64,000 bases of DNA from Rhynochetos jubatus (GCA_027574665.1 CM050650.1:104877086-104941085); one strand, 5' to 3'. Numbered from the stretch's first letter, positions 1 to 14,755 are shown. Notes: a model not told the origin generated them from the sequence alone. Numbers and translations: made by a program.

Positions 1-3000
1 TTCTCAACAGTGCAGTTATGTTTTTAAGCTTATTGCTGTGTTTTTATGATTACTGTTCTGACATCCCTTAGCACTCTAAGGCCAGTGCTTTCATCTTCCC
101 CTAAGAGAATTGAGCACATAGGAGTTTGCAATAAAGTCATCGGTTGGAGTATGATCTTGATACTGGGGCATCTGGAGTCCACCTAAGGTTATTTTTCTTT
201 ATTTTTGCATGGATTTTTCAGTCACTCTTCCTTACTGGCCCACAGTTCAGATACATAATACTTACTGGGTGTTTGGTACCTATAGCACATAATATTAAAC
301 CATGCCACTGCAGCCTCAGCATTAAGCTATAGCAACATAAAATATTAGAGAAGTATTATCATAAAAAACATCCCTCCTGACCCCCACCTTACAGTTTTTT
401 CACTTACTGCTAAAAAAACATGTTTACCACTCCAGAAAATTTCAGATAAGTCCTGAGAGCTGAACATTATATTACTACAAATCCAGTGACCTCCTTCATG
501 CAATAGCAAAACTGTATTTACTGGTTGACATCCTTTTACTTCATAAAAGACCCACTAACAATTTGCAATGACCACACTGACTTTTTGAGTAAATTAATTT
601 CTTTACATGCAGTTACTCCTCAGCTAACTGCATTTTCAAAACTGTTGCCTCAGTATGATTATAATAACATTGTACAATTAATTGTATAGCAATTAGGGTA
701 GAATATGTCCCAGACAAAGGATTTTAGACACATTTTCAAAGCAGTGATCGTTTGTGTGTTGATCACAAGGGTGTGTGGTGTACGTTTCTTGTAATGTGCC
801 TTTATTTTCCAGAAAATCTTTCATAAATTATGTTGTAATCAAATTGATGTGTGTGTTCTTCAGCAAATATTTAGAAGTTATAGCTAAACTTTGCCTCTGA
901 AGACAAAATTCAGAAACTATTTAAGAAATATTTTATGATCAGATTCCAAGTTTTTAAAAGAATGTCACATAAAATGTAATGCTGAGTATATTCCAAAACT
1001 ATGGTTTTCTTGAAATAGGTGTATTTTTAAACCAAATGCAAAAGTCTGTTTAACTTCTGTCTACTCTTTAATAAACCTGTGTTTTGCAAATTTTTTTTCC
1101 AAATACTAAATAGGATTAATTCAGCAAAACTATAGTCCATGTGTGCAAGTTTGTATATCTATATCTAAGTCAGTATTTATACATTTCTAATATTTTCCTC
1201 TTCAGAAATACTTGTACTGAGGCCAATTTGAGCTTATTGTGTATGGTGTTTGGCAACAGCTATTCTCATTTGGATAGTCATTCTGTTGTAAGTATCACAC
1301 TGAAAGAGAGAACATTAACAGAATATGTTGTAAATGAGTGCATTACACTTTTACAATTATAATTGCATGGGTTGGAAACAGACTTTAGAGAACCATATTT
1401 TCATGTTACACAGTACAGCAATTAAGGGAAACACATTCAAGAGGGACAATGAGGTCATGCTGTCCTGTTATACATAACTAAGGACCAAGAGATTGTTTTT
1501 ATAAATTTCTTATCTGCTTCCATGTTTAGGCCACAATTAGGGTCCAGAGCTGCAATTCACTGGCTTGGGGATGCAGCTACAGCAAGGATAATGGCTCTGC
1601 TCTGTTTGTCGTGATGGACCGCTCTTCCTCCATCTCTTTGCTCCAGGGTGCTTTTACCACTGCAGCAGGATCCAACAGCTTCTGGGAAGGATTCTGTAGT
1701 TGCCAGCATTTGGAAAAGCTTTGCAACATATAATGCTGAAGGCAGCCCAAGCCCTTGAAGTTTCTGGGTCCTCAGACACTGAAGGCTTTGTAGAAGGCAT
1801 AGTGAAACTTTGTGCCTAGGTAGCACTTTAGAAACATTCATTTTTTAATTGTCAGAAACTTTCCATAAGTGTTACCCTCACAGGATGGGCAGATGGAATA
1901 AAACACAAAAATGAAACCATTATTTCTGCAACTGCTTGAGCCTACCTACACTTGTGAATAACGATCTGCTGCTCAGAGCTGCTCAGCTTGCACAGCACTC
2001 CCAGTCTCTACGGTTCGATACCGATGGGTTTCCCACTGCAACATGTCAGTCCTGACAAATGAAACCGGTGTCAGGATTGGGATAATTTTCTTGTTCTTGG
2101 TTCTTTATTCAGTGTGCTGAAACTGCTGCCTCTTACGTTGTGAAACTTCATCTCTTTGTGCCTGGAGGGGCCCTAGGCACATGGCAAAGAGGCTGAGCCC
2201 GCCACAGGTGCCTGGCTGCTGCACACCAAGTCAGGACACCTCTGGGGAAGGGGTAGCATTGCCCTCTGCAGCTGCCAGCTCCCTGGGAGCTTTCTAAAAG
2301 TACCAAAGGAGTCACAGGGAAGATTCTTCCCCTGGTTAAGAAATTCATGATTATGAATAAATTCTAGCCTTAAGGCTTTGATTCCCCTCCCCTCTCCCCT
2401 TATTAACATACTTGCTGAAATAACAAATTTGGTGTGCATCGATTTATATTTTTTTAAGAATTATTCCTGCAAGAAAATTATTAGTTTGACCATTTTTGTT
2501 TCATAGGTCTGTTTTCTTAAGGTGGCATTGACCTGCAGAAATCTGAAATCTTTCACTTAAAAGCTCATGTTAAAATAGCAATTTTAATATTTCTGAAATC
2601 TAGATTTCAAAACAGAGGAAACAAATATCAGGTTTGGGCAAAGGACTTTAAGGTGTAGAACATATCAAAGGAGGACCACGTGTAAATTAAACTTATTTCA
2701 TGTAAATTTGTCCAAAAATCTGAAAATTAGCCTAAGAGACAAACTATATTGTTCCAGCTTACTGTACTAATGAAAACAATACTCTAATTCTTTATATTTA
2801 CAGACCACAAAAACCCTGAAGTTCATAGTATACCTCAGAGCTGGAGTTACACACACTTACCCCAAGACTATCACCACTCCCAGAAGAGTTTTTTCACTGC
2901 TGTGCTCATTCTCAAACATGATCTCATGAACTGTATACAATATTTCCTTACACATGACTTCACAAAGTATGTTTCCCAAGGTATTGTTATATTAATTATA

Positions 3001-3446
3001 TGTTCACATAAACAAAAGTTGTTTATCAAAAGCTGAGCCTGGTCAGGAAGAAGTACTTAGCTCAGGAATCAATGTTTTCCTTAAACTTAAATATCAGGAG
3101 TGATGTTAGCACTTTCTGTTTATTGTCTAGACAGAGACATTAGCACTTCTCAGGTTGGGGAGGGGAAGTCAATAATCCTATAGGAAAGATGTTACAAACT
3201 GACATTCTGATTAAGTGATGAACTACCAGAGAGTCATGGAGCAGCAAGGACAAATGTTTAAGCCTGAATATAACCTGCAAAAAGAGAATGGGCATATAAA
3301 GAGAGATGCATCCCACCATCCAAATTTCCCTTGAGAAAAGCAACCTCCAACCTATGGATCTTGCCATATAAATGGATTTCAGCCAATAAATCATATCAGC
3401 ATGGTTACAGGTTGTAAGTGAAAGTGATAGAAAACCTAAAGTGTAT

Positions 3447-3540
3447 TTGTTGCTTATATATGTATGTACTTGTTGCTTATATATGTATGTGTATAAACAT
3501 ATAAATATAAAATACATAAATACATGTGTATATATATATA
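3447..3540. repeat. 23-bp tandem duplication followed by AT/TA-rich tract
   Basis: The unit beginning TTGTTGCTTATATATGTATG occurs at 3447 and again at 3470, giving a 23-bp period with two copies. It is followed by an A/T-rich stretch ending in alternating TA at about 3528-3540. This is a small local duplication next to a microsatellite, with no sign of coding. Confidence 0.8.
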
Positions 3541-3729
3541 TCTGCCTCTAAACACTGCAATTCTTTGTCTTGGTTAATTCTTGGACTTCTAGAGATCAAT
3601 TATCTACTTCTACTTTAATGCTGCATGCCTAGTGTTGGAGTAATTCATAACCATTTTCACACTGACAGATTCTTCACCAAAAGTTATGCAAGGTACCAAA
3701 TGATAGTGGGAATATTCTTCAGCTCATGC

Positions 3730-3751
3730 TTTTTTTTTTTTTTTTTTTTTT
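3730..3751. repeat. Homopolymer T tract (22 T)
   Basis: An uninterrupted run of 22 T. No adjacent SINE or processed gene copy was recognised on the complementary strand, so it is listed only as a simple repeat. Confidence 0.9.
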
Positions 3752-5801
3752 GTGGTATGGTAACATAGCTATTGGTATGGCAGAAAAGTTTCTTCCAGTG
3801 AGGAATCCTATCCCAAATATACCAGATATGGAACAAGACTGGAAAAGTGCCTAACTTTCCAGTGTCAGTGCTGGTCACCTATTAGGGTTGTCATTCATGT
3901 GAAACTGCAGTAGGATCTGAATCGAACTGCAGTTAATGGTGAAGTGGATTTTTCTCACAAGGTGTCATCCTCATCCACTGAAGCTAATAGAGGTATGACC
4001 AATTCAGTGGAACATCAGTCTGATAAATCACTGACAAAATCACACAGTCCAATAAAACATTGAAACATTTGTTCATCATTAACCCTTGAGAGATTTTTTC
4101 CATTGACTTACGAAAGTCTCTGACTTCAGGGAGCTTCTGAACTCATCTAAAAATATCTAATGACCTTAAGCTTCACCTAATCTGTCTTCATGGATGGGGC
4201 ACCTGCTTCGTTAACAGCATTGTCTCTCCAACTGTTTTTTCCAGCACTAATCCTAAGGAAAAATAATTAGATAAAAATTATCAATTATTTATAAAAACAT
4301 ACATTTTTATGTCTGGAGAATTTTTAAGGGGTTTATACTGCCTTTATTAAAGAATTAATGGAAGATTAGTTACTGTAATTTCAACTAAATGCTTCTGTAT
4401 TTCATGTTGTTTAGTTACTAAAGGCATTTGTTAGTGAAGGTTCCTGATGTCTTCTCTACTTTAAAAAGAATCAAATCTTATTTAGGCAATTAGTATTTCT
4501 AGTGTATCTTGCACTGCATTTTTTTTCAGACAAAAGGCATGTTCTCACATGGAAAAGCTTTTAATCTGTGCATTTGTCCTTTCCAAATACTGAGCACTAT
4601 ATGTAAGGTATTGAATGTGGAGTTGTAAAAAAATTTTCTGACAAATCAGTATGTTGAAAAACATTGGTTCACTGAGCTAAACATACTCAATCTGAAGCAG
4701 CTTCAGTTCCAGAAACTCTTACCAAAATAAGAACAGGTTTTGAGGAAAGCCTTTGACAGATTCCTGGGAAGCCTAGCTGGGTTGAAATGAGTTGGAAGAT
4801 GCAGGTCCCGGGACCACTTCCTGGTGGGCCTTCGCTAGCAAGGATGAGGGATGCTTCTGCAGTTAGCTGCTTAGTGAAAAGACATGATTCAGTTTCATTT
4901 CTAGTACTTTCATTTTTCAAAATGCTGCGAGAGACAAACCTGACAACATCATCAATTAAACAAAGCAATTGACTGGGTTCCAGTTTAGAAATGTTAGAAA
5001 AATGTGGCGTCAGTCTAACCACCTCTTAGCGTTCAGATTTGTACAGACCAAATTCTTCAGTGCTGACCTGAACACCCATTAGCCTCTGAACCAGTAGACT
5101 TTCTTGTGTTTCTGTGCACAAGGTTTCCTTTTATTTCCTTTTATAAACATTTCAAACATACTGATGACCAAAGGGGAAGCCTAAATCACTGTTCAAATAT
5201 AAACCCTAATTCTCTATAGTAATTAAGGGAAAACCAGATCTCTTCCAGTTGTCACAAATGCTATGTTTTATAAATCCACTATCTGTCATTCAGCTAATTA
5301 TGGGTCAAATCCTTCAGTAACACCGTCAAGAGCTGCAAATGGAACTCATGGTGCTAAAAGGGGTGACCAGGATTACACTGGAGGAAGAATCACTCCAGAA
5401 TCTTCTGCAAAAATACATGAACCAGTCTTGTCAAAGTCAGAGCACTTCTTGGAAAAAGGATTCAAATCAGAGGGATCTGGAAAACACCACAGAAGATGGT
5501 TATTACACGTGACAAATGTGGTCAGAATAGGTTGTGTTGTCCAAACCAGTGCATCAATTTACTGCATTTGTAGTAATAAAAACATGTTGGAAGATTCTTC
5601 CACTCCTTGCTGTCTTTTGTAAGTCTTTGTGAGTCCTCACAGAATATTTGGTGGGTGTTTTTTTTAATTTTCTTCTCAATACCTCTTGTTAAAACTTTAT
5701 TTCCTTATTCTTTCATTTTGTGGATTTGTAAACTCTAAATGCCATCTCTCGTCCTTGAATGGGGGCATTAAACAGTGCCTGGCCTGAGAGATATGTGACA
5801 T

Positions 5802-6820
5802 TGTGGCGGGTTAGCCTTGGCTCACAGTGAGACCCCCACCCAGCTGCTCTCTTACTTCCCTCCTCAAAAGGTCAAGGGGAAAAATTAAGACGAAAAATTC
5901 ACGTGTCAAGATAAAGACAGGGAGATCACTTATCAATTGCCATCATTAGCAAAACAAACTCAGCTTGGGGAAGATGAATTTAATTTATTAAATTAATTTA
6001 AAAAAAAGTAAGATAGTGAGAAACAAAGGCAAAACTAAACCCACTCTCCCACCACTCGTCTTTCTTCCATCTGAACTTCACTCCCAGTTCTTCTGCCTAG
6101 TTCCCTCCCTGAGCAGCTCAAGTGGGATTGAGATGAGGGATTCTGGTCAGTCTGTAACACTTTGTCTCTACCTCTCCTTCCTTCTCACACTGTTTCCCTG
6201 TTCCAGCATGGGGTCCCTCCTACAGGACACAGTCCTTCATTACTTGCTCCAGCAGAGGTTCTTTCCAGAAGGCTTCAGTTCTTCACAAACTGCTCTAGTG
6301 TGGGTCTTCACCACAGATGCAGTCCTTCAGGAGCAGCCTGCTTACAGTGTGGGTCTCCCACAGGCTGAAACCCCTGCCACGAGCCTGCTCTGTCATGGGT
6401 TCTCCATGGACTGCAGATCCCTTCAGGGCACATCTCTCTGCTGCACTGTGGGGTTCTCCATGGCTGCAGGGCACAGTTGGCTTCACCATGGTGTGCACCA
6501 CAGAATGTCAGGGAATCTCTGCTCTGACACCTGGAGAACATCCTCCCCCTCCTTCTCCACTGAGCGAGCTGGGTGCCTGCAGGGTGGTTTTCCTCATATT
6601 TTCTCACAGCTGCCATTCTTAAAAATGCTTTCGCGGTGGAGGGGGGTGGGGTGGGGTGCAACTTGGCTGATGGGCTCAGCTTTGGTTAGTGGTGGGTCCA
6701 TTTTGGAGGCAGCTGAAAGTGATTGTGTCTGCCACAGGGCACACTGGTCTCATCTCACAGAGGCCACCTCTGCAGCCCTCTGCAGGATATGTGGGCATAT
6801 ATCTGGTTCCACCCATATCA
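5802..6820 (-). mobile_element. Old ERVL-like solo LTR of about 1 kb
   Basis: As read on the plus strand it opens with TGTGGCGGGTTAGCCTTGG, which is the reverse complement of the 3' end of a common bird LTR, so its sense strand is minus. The order of landmarks fits that family: a segment with 'gataaagacagggagatcac', a sense-strand AATAAA (TTTATT at 5984-5989), a block of degenerate roughly 40-bp units with 'ctgcagtccttcaggagcagcctg' type wording at about 6205-6530, and a 'gatgggctcagctttgg...gtgggtccattttggaggcagc' segment near the sense 5' end. The right edge is uncertain by tens of bases because the terminus has diverged. No clean target duplication is visible. The 313-codon frame that spans it (6016-6957) crosses the element boundary and matches no protein I know, so it is taken as chance. 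Confidence 0.8.
6635..6658 (+). other. G-run cluster (possible G-quadruplex)
   Basis: Inside the 5802-6820 LTR, a short stretch carries runs of 2, 6, 4 and 4 G separated by one or two bases. It could fold as a G-quadruplex on the plus strand. Folding is inferred from sequence only; it may simply be drift of a G-rich LTR segment. Confidence 0.4.
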
Positions 6821-9800
6821 GAATGTTTACATTGCATGTAAATATCTCCAGGATAGCTTTTATGATGTCTCAAAATGGCAAAAATATCTTGTGTCTGTAT
6901 AAAAAACTCTCCATCCAATGTAGTAAATATAAATGTGGAAACATGGATGGCTGCTAGTGTGTATATTTTGGCAAGAATACAGAGTAATCAAATTTCACTA
7001 GGTGAGTAGAATTAAAGGCTAGTAGTTTGCCTTTCATGGAAACCTCTGCCACTCATAACACCTTCACTGAGTTAAATCAGAATTAAAATGGAGAAAATAT
7101 TTGAAACTCAGTCTTTAAAAGAGGCTAAAAGTGCTCACTTTTGAAGGGATGGCTTTTATGAAAACTCCTGAAGCCCAAGCTCATCCTCCTCTTCTGAAGA
7201 AAACAAACGAACGAAAAAAAAGCTCATGGGTCTTTTAAGTCTGACACAGTCAACTCTTTTTGTCGCTCATGAAATGCTGCCAAAAGATGCTGCTTGTTGA
7301 ACAGCATCAGTAGAAGTAAAAGATGTGGAAGTATAAAGGTTATCTTCTTGGGAGCTGCTACTGAAGTATTTGGAGGTGCTAGTCAGGTTCTCCCACCGAA
7401 GAAAATGATGCTTTGGAGAAGGCTCAATAGTAGCCAACAAAGGAAGAGGTGTTTTTAGAAGCCTAAGAATCTTAAATTGATCAGATGTTTTTATTATAAC
7501 TGTTAAAGGTGCATTTGATTTTTAAAAAGCATAGAGATTTTGCTAGTTAAAAGAAGACTATGTCTGTTGGCTAGTAGAAATATAGTAATAATCTTTATGA
7601 TGTGTCAAGCTATTGAGATTAGCTAAAAGGTTTTTGTCTTGACAACTTAGCAGCCACCAGGATATATTGGGTAAAGCCATTGGACTCTGCATGACTGGCA
7701 TATACCTCAAAAGATAAGGAAAGGTTGGGGGATATATTATGCGTGCAGTCACACTGAATCTATCACCTATGGTACTTTGCATTGGTTGTAGAGTTTCATA
7801 CTAAATTAGCTACTGAAGGCATGGGAGATAAAAGGGGTATCAAAGGTTGGTATTTTTTAATTGTTCCCCCGCTGAGACATTGTGGTCCCTGCCACTTATA
7901 TTTCTAGCAAGCTGAGGTTTTGAGTAAAATTGCATGTGTATTTTGTTACTATTATTGACTTTGATTTTCATCTTGTTTAGTTTTTGGATATGAAATTGCA
8001 GAGCTCAACAAGAAGTTTTTTATATTTGAAGTAGCAAATATAAGAAATGGAATTGGAATTGAATTTATTTCACCCTTACCTCAGTAGTCTTATGACAACA
8101 GGAAAGGCTATTTTAAAGGTAGAGCATCAGATCTGAATTTGGATATAAAGCACAAATTGAAAAAAAGGAGAGGGGAATAATTCTGTAGTAGAAGGAATTG
8201 GAACAGAGTGAGAAAAGCTGATCTGTAGATCAGCTGAACTGAGGTTTGCACCCATTAGTAACTTTTCCTTGCTATGTATTTATGCATTTGTTTCATTTAT
8301 TTTTCTGGCATATTGCTCTAACATCTATTTCTGTATAAAGTAACTTTTGCTCCTTAACATGTTGTAATCTAAGTTGTGGAGGAAATACATATTGGAAAAT
8401 TGTCTGATGAGTCTGCTCTACATCAAGTGCACGTGTGTGTGCACACATGTATGTTTGCATACTTACTCATACATTATTTGTTTGTATGCATACAAACTAA
8501 TAAATATATTGTATAAACATTTCTATCACAAACATAGTTCTTGACCCAAGTATCTTATTGATGGTCATAAATTTTTTAATGATTTTTAAGAACATACAGA
8601 AAAATTATAATAACAGGAAAAGTATATACTGTATTAAAATTTTAAAACACTAGATAGCACAGCAAGTAATGAGAATCAGTGTCTTGGGAACTTGTCGTAC
8701 GTTTGGAAACTTGCTCTGTCATCTCATTTTTTCAACAGAACAAAATATCCGTTAAAGTACAACTGCATAGCTTGTCTGCTTTTTTAATAAAGATTTTATA
8801 TTCAGATACAATTACTGCAACGTTGAAATAATGGAAAAGTTTACAAGATATTTTATCAACTAAGTTCAATAACTCCTTTTTTTTTTCCCATACCACTGAG
8901 TAATAAGGAAAGTGTTTACACATCACCAACTATTTGGCTTCATATATTACAGGTATCAAAAGCAGCTAAAAATAGCTTAATAGATTCTGGAGCAATAAAA
9001 ATCTTCATTAGTAACTTGATTGGTGATATGCAGTTACAAGAATTAAAGTAAAACTAAATTTTTCCAAAACCAAATCTTTACGAAAATCCTATTCTTTAAA
9101 GAACAATCAGCTCACCATGCAAAGGATAAGAGAAGAAGCCATGACTCTCAAGAAGTCAAACTTCTTATAACTTCTCCTAGTTGGAAGCAGAGAGGAAATG
9201 GGGCCAAATGGTGTGAAGTATTTAGTCATATTACCAAATTTAATCAAGTTTTAATTTGTGCTGATGGCAAAGTTATAAACTGTATTTATCAGTTGAAATT
9301 ATTGGCTAGTTTTTTGAAAAATTTGCTTTCTGTGTAAGAAGTGCAATATAAGTTTATGAGAAATTTGTTGTTTTATGTATTGGTTCTTAAGAAATTGTTA
9401 TTATGCCTTATATTGTATTGTTTGGGTTTTCAAGCCTTTGAACTTAATTCCTGCTTTTGTACTTATTCATGCGAGTAAGGTTCAATTACTTGAAAGAATA
9501 CTGAAAGCAAACATGAAACAGCAATGTTATGGTTCTGCTAAAATTTACTTTTTAATTCAAATGTATAGTCAAGGGAATTTAAGAAGATTGGTTTTGCCCA
9601 TTCTAGTCCCCTTTACACTTCCAAGAGGTGTCAAAGGGGTTTAGATCAAGTTAGACACCAGCTCTGAATTTTTTTATGCTCACAGACATCAAGCTACACC
9701 ATTTGAACACTTTCCTTTACACATAAATGACTGCCTCTGAGTACATGACTTTCATAAACTTAAAGGCAAAACTTCACAGATGCCGGAGTGTATAATTACC

Positions 9801-12800
9801 CAACTTTCACAAAAGAAAGCATATTCTCCCACTATTTTTCAAGTATTTTTTTCATGACATTGCATAGTCCTAGAGTGTAACTCAATTAATCGCATTCTAT
9901 CTAAAGAAATAAATTTCTTTTAGCTTTCTGTCTGGTCTTTTTGACTTGTTGCCAAGCTTACTGAACCTTCTTTTGAGGTTCTGATGTAAACTCACAAAAG
10001 CCAATGCAAGGAAACGTCTGACTGATATAAATTGTCTCTGAATTAGGCTCTTTTCAGAATCTGAATTACAGTTCTATTGCAGTTGGAACAGTTGCCCAAA
10101 TTGATGATCATGGGTGATGGAAAAAAGACTGGACACCTCAGATTTGAAAGGTTTGAAATTTTATTTGAAACAAACACAGATTTATTTATTTTTTCCAGAA
10201 ATTAGAATTATTCAGTATCTCTGGGAAGCCTACACTGCAGATGGAGCTAGCGGTTTTGTCTGTTCCCTGCTAAGCTTGCCTAGAACTTACGATATTTATG
10301 AGTGTATAGCTACAGGAATTTACCAGCTCATGACAGGACTGTAGCTCTTTTGCTTTTTACACCTGCAACAAATCAGCAGAATCTTCCAGAATTTTTCTGC
10401 AGATGCACTTATCAGAGACCTGCCTTAATCTGTCAAAAGCTCAGAAATCTTGAAAATACCAAATAAACAAACAAGCAACCTTTTTTTTTTTTTAATAATG
10501 GAACACCATTTTCATCTTAAATTTAAGTTCCTTTCCTGCAGTCCAACTAAACTTTACTAATGTTCACAGAATAGGCATCACTTGCACCTGAGTGCTGCGG
10601 CTCTTTTTGATCATCTCTCAGAGCACTGTTTGTAAAACAGCCTCTAAGACATTGGAGAGCTGAAATCAAGTGCTACTTCTGCTTGAGAGAATTTCAGCTT
10701 AAGCTGCTTTTTAGGAGTCTGCCAGAACAATGCCCCTAACATAAATACCTTCCTGGTTTTCTGTGGAGAACCAATCCATTTAACACCATTAAATATTTAA
10801 AACCATAAATAATCAAAGAAGAGACCTTGATTCTTAGCTATGTGGTTATGACATATCCTTAGCAGAAGGAACTGTTGGATTTGTCATTATTCCAATAAAC
10901 TCTTAAGATAAATGGAAAAATATGGAGTGATTTACTGGCACAGTTCAAGGCTATACATCTTAAGTGGTACCCAATATAAGGTGCTTGTGATATACAAATA
11001 TACAAAGATCAGGATGCTCCTATTTTGTTTTGCTTTGTTTTGATTCCTGTAAATTTGGTGAACAATTTAGGTCAGTAAATTCCTGTGAGCCAAAATCATA
11101 AGCTTTCCTCATATTTTCCATAGGGAGTTGACACTACTCAGCATCATTACTTCTATGAATCCATACCTCAGAAGACCACATACTAGAACGTGATACCGGC
11201 TATTTCTAAGGCCACATATTTTGGCATGAAAGTTCACTTTTTTCCACTCTCAGGTATATTTGACCATTGTATGTTGCAAAGCTAACTCTTTTCTCATACA
11301 CTTCAAGGTATGAGAAGGTTAAAATAACTTGCTGCTTTTCTGCTAGTAAGAGACAATATTAGGGACGCACGTCAGGCAAAATATTAGCTCCTCCCATTAT
11401 CAGATGTTATGTCTACATTTGCACCTTCTGTGCAATAGTCACATTAGTGCTGTTGTTCCTTTGCATCAGATAATACATAGTAAATACCAAACAATTCTGA
11501 ATAAAGCCATAGCTGGACCTTTATAAAAAGTCCTCAGTAGAATGAATGGAAATACAGGTAGTATGATCTCAACCACATTGTTCCAATTAAAAATACTAAA
11601 AGAAATGTTAATTAAATTTGGAGCAGAATTTTCAATTAAGTTTATTTGCATCCCTTAGAACTTATACACTTTTCTTTGACAAATGCTGGGGGTTTTCAGT
11701 AATTTATTGGTCTTGAAATAGTAAATTTCTCATCATCTTGAATTATGATATTTCATTCTGGAAACACTATCTCACAGTTCACAGCTGTGTTAGGATGCCT
11801 TTCCCAGCAGTTAACAGCTGTAGAATCTTGGGGTACCTGGAAGACTATATTTTTTATTGGATGATACATACTTGAAGTTACCCTGACTAAAGCAGAAGAT
11901 ATCTTATATTCTTCTCAGAGTCAAGAGGGGTAACGAGTCCTGACTTGTAGTGTTCAAAAGAATTAACTGATTCCACAGATCAAAATGAAGTCTTCTGGCT
12001 AACTTCAACAAAGGTAAATAAAATGAAATTAAATAAAAGTTCCAAATTTATGTATATCCAGTCAGTGTGATATACCTAAAAATCACCTTAACATCATTGA
12101 AAATACATTGTGCTGAATGTCCACCCTATGAAAAACACTCTATTATGGCATGAAAATTAATGTTATAATTCTGACTTTTCTTTGTATAGCAGAATTTGCT
12201 AAAGTTGATCTGTTCTAATTTTAATACTGTTTTCATCAACAGAAATATTGTGAAACATATAAGCATGATATCAGCTGAACTGTACTGACATTCAGTGTTG
12301 GCATTCAGTATAGTCTAGATGTGGGGGAGGAAGGTATTTAACTTTGTCGGGGTTTTATATAGTATGATACATAAGAAGGTGTAAGTCCCTTCATAATAAT
12401 GTATCAAACCGAAGGCTGTTTGGAGTGGATTGAGAAATAGCTTCAAATCCTGCTGCTCTTGGTCTGCCATCTCTATGAATTCTGGTTGTTGTATAGGTAG
12501 ATGGGTGCTTCAGACATAGTGAAAAAGAGCCTTAACAAATATATGACCAACTCACAACTTGCCTGTAAGTAGTTGAATATGACTATAGCCATCAATCATT
12601 GTGCTTGAGGAATACTTCATACGAGAGAAGATGGTCTTGTGTTCCATACCAAAGCCTTCTCCCAAAGTCTTGGGAATGCACCTCATTCTTTTCTAGTTCA
12701 CAGTGCTAAAATACATAGAGATAATACTACTATTTTCCTTCAGTTTTATCTCCTGAGATTTTGAACTGACAGTAAGAAAATAAGAATGGATAAGTTGGGA

Positions 12801-13523
12801 ACATGAAGTCAATTTCTGTCTTATAGATGTCCCTGTGGGACAATTACACGATAGAAGGTCTTGGAAAGATGTTTACATTAAATGTATTTTTATTGAGGAA
12901 AAAAAGTGATCAGAGAATGAATAATGAATAATGAATACTCAGCTGCTTAACTTCAAGTGGTTATGATTTTCTGATGGAAGACCATATACAATCTAAATAA
13001 GCAAAATGTACCATATCTCATATATTTCAAAATAGTAATTTTTGATGAGCTAAAACTAAATAATAAAAATAATTAATACCTGTGAGAAATGCTTAAAAGC
13101 TATGTGCAACCAAGCCCTTAATGCTGTCTGATGAATGAGGTCCACACTCCTTCCAGGGGGATCTGAAGACAGGCATCCTCCAGATTTGCCTACTATTAAC
13201 ACTGTTAGGTTAAAAGGACTGCCTGAGGCGTAGGGGCTCTGAGTACCTGCACACCTCCTGGTGCCCATGTGGACAAGCAACATGGGCCATGTTATGAATA
13301 TCGATCCCATCATCTGTCTGATGCTCTTTTTGGTAACTATGCAAGAGAAACTTACTCAACTATTTAATCAAAAGCTAGTGATGATGTCATTTGGGTTCTA
13401 ATCTGCCTGTGCTTCTGACTGAAAGTACTCAGAACATGAGAGACCTGGTTCCCAAAATCTGCATCCCCTTCAAAAGCTACACTTCTCTCAGGTACACAGA
13501 GCATATCTCATAGTTGTAGGGGG

Positions 13524-13539
13524 AAAAAAAAAAAAAAAA
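13524..13539. repeat. Poly-A tract (16 A)
   Basis: A homopolymer of 16 A after a short G run. No upstream gene copy or SINE body was recognised. Confidence 0.9.
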
Positions 13540-14732
13540 GGAGTTTAAAGAATAAAGAGCATTGAGACCTTATTTTGTCCGTAGGTTCCTCACAGCATGG
13601 TTTTCATCAGAGATGCTACATACATGCATTTTAATTCACACACAGAGAGAAAAGTTATACAGAATTCTTACCAGTTTCAAGGTTTTTCTTTCCTTTTATT
13701 CAACTTCAAAATTAGAAAAGCTCGGGTAATGGAAGTACCCAGCTCCAAGACAGTGCAACATCAAAAGACTATTTCATTAAATTTACAAGACACAGTACAA
13801 CTTAAGAGTTTGCTTAATGGATACTGACTTGGGGATCACAGTGTCAGTTAGTATTCAGTTACAATGACAGCATGCAGAAGTCCCTATTTACAAAGCATCC
13901 TGGTTCATGACATTTTCCTGTCTATAAATACACTGAATTTTCTCTTTATGCATTATGACCATTAGTTTCCTAGATACTCACTGTATGCGAATGAACCATA
14001 CTGCTCTTTTTTTACTGTCTTGAATACATGTAATTGGTGATGCCCCTGTGAACCTGCTTGATACTTTGAGAAAATTAGATGGCTTGTGAGGACAACATCG
14101 GTCAGTGTCACTGATAATATCAGCATGACAAGGCCAGACCCAGCGCTGGAATATCACCGTAGGCAAAGTAAGTGATTAGGGGAGACCAAAACCACAAACA
14201 TGGCAGAAATTCTGAATTAAAAAGAAATAGAAAAATTAATTCCTTTGTCAGAGGAAATTTTTTCATGAAGTTGTGGGTAACTTGAGTTTGCAGGCACTCC
14301 TGTATAAAGAGAAAATTGCTTTTGCTATTTTGTGTCCTAAAGTAAATTGCCTACTAAGTTGCCTTGAGCAAAATTCCTCTTCATTTGAATCATTAGAGTG
14401 CATACTGGATATGTTTATGGAGCACAAACACAGGGACTTGGTTGATGCCAGGAAAGAAAATATCAGAACTGGCTTGAGTTCTTGAATTACTATTAGAATC
14501 TAATTAATGTACAATAGAGTGCAACCTGACCTATGCAGTTTGTAACCACAACATGAATAATTTCTGTAAATGCACTCTCTGATACAGTTGGTTTGTGTAA
14601 TTTATATAACTCTGGGCTGAGAGGAGGTTGGTTGTTCCTATTTGTACCCTGTGACTTGAGTATAGAAGTGATCAAAGATCTTAGATCAGCAATGAGACTG
14701 AATTCTTGTCCTTTCCCCATCAACCTCTACTT

Positions 14733-14755
14733 ATACATACATACATACATACATA
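14733..14755. repeat. (ATAC)n microsatellite
   Basis: About five and a half copies of a tetranucleotide ATAC/ACAT unit. Confidence 0.9.

Larger units (their letters stand above)
1..5801. other. Unrecognised AT-rich sequence, no gene seen
   Basis: No exon, RNA gene or clear transposon was recognised. Open frames are short and overlap on both strands, as expected by chance. A moderately GC-richer patch lies at about 1540-2340 and another at about 4690-4900; neither resembles a family I know. Simple repeats inside are listed separately. An ancient, highly diverged repeat could be missed by eye. Confidence 0.6.

Noticed and set aside
2005-2035. 'ggttcgatacc' resembling a tRNA T-arm (B box)
   Set aside because: No matching D arm, anticodon arm or acceptor stem at the right distance on either strand.
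4687-5022. Overlapping frames on both strands (111 and 61 codons)
   Set aside because: Opposed frames of similar length with no known domains; treated as chance.
5791-6815. Shared 'gatatgtg' on both sides of the 5802-6820 LTR as a target duplication
   Set aside because: Longer than the 5 bp expected and not in register with LTR termini; likely coincidence.
6016-6957. A 313-codon open frame on the plus strand, the longest in the window
   Set aside because: It lies mostly inside the 5802-6820 LTR, runs across its edge, is antisense to the LTR, and its translation mirrors the LTR's tandem units rather than any protein domain.
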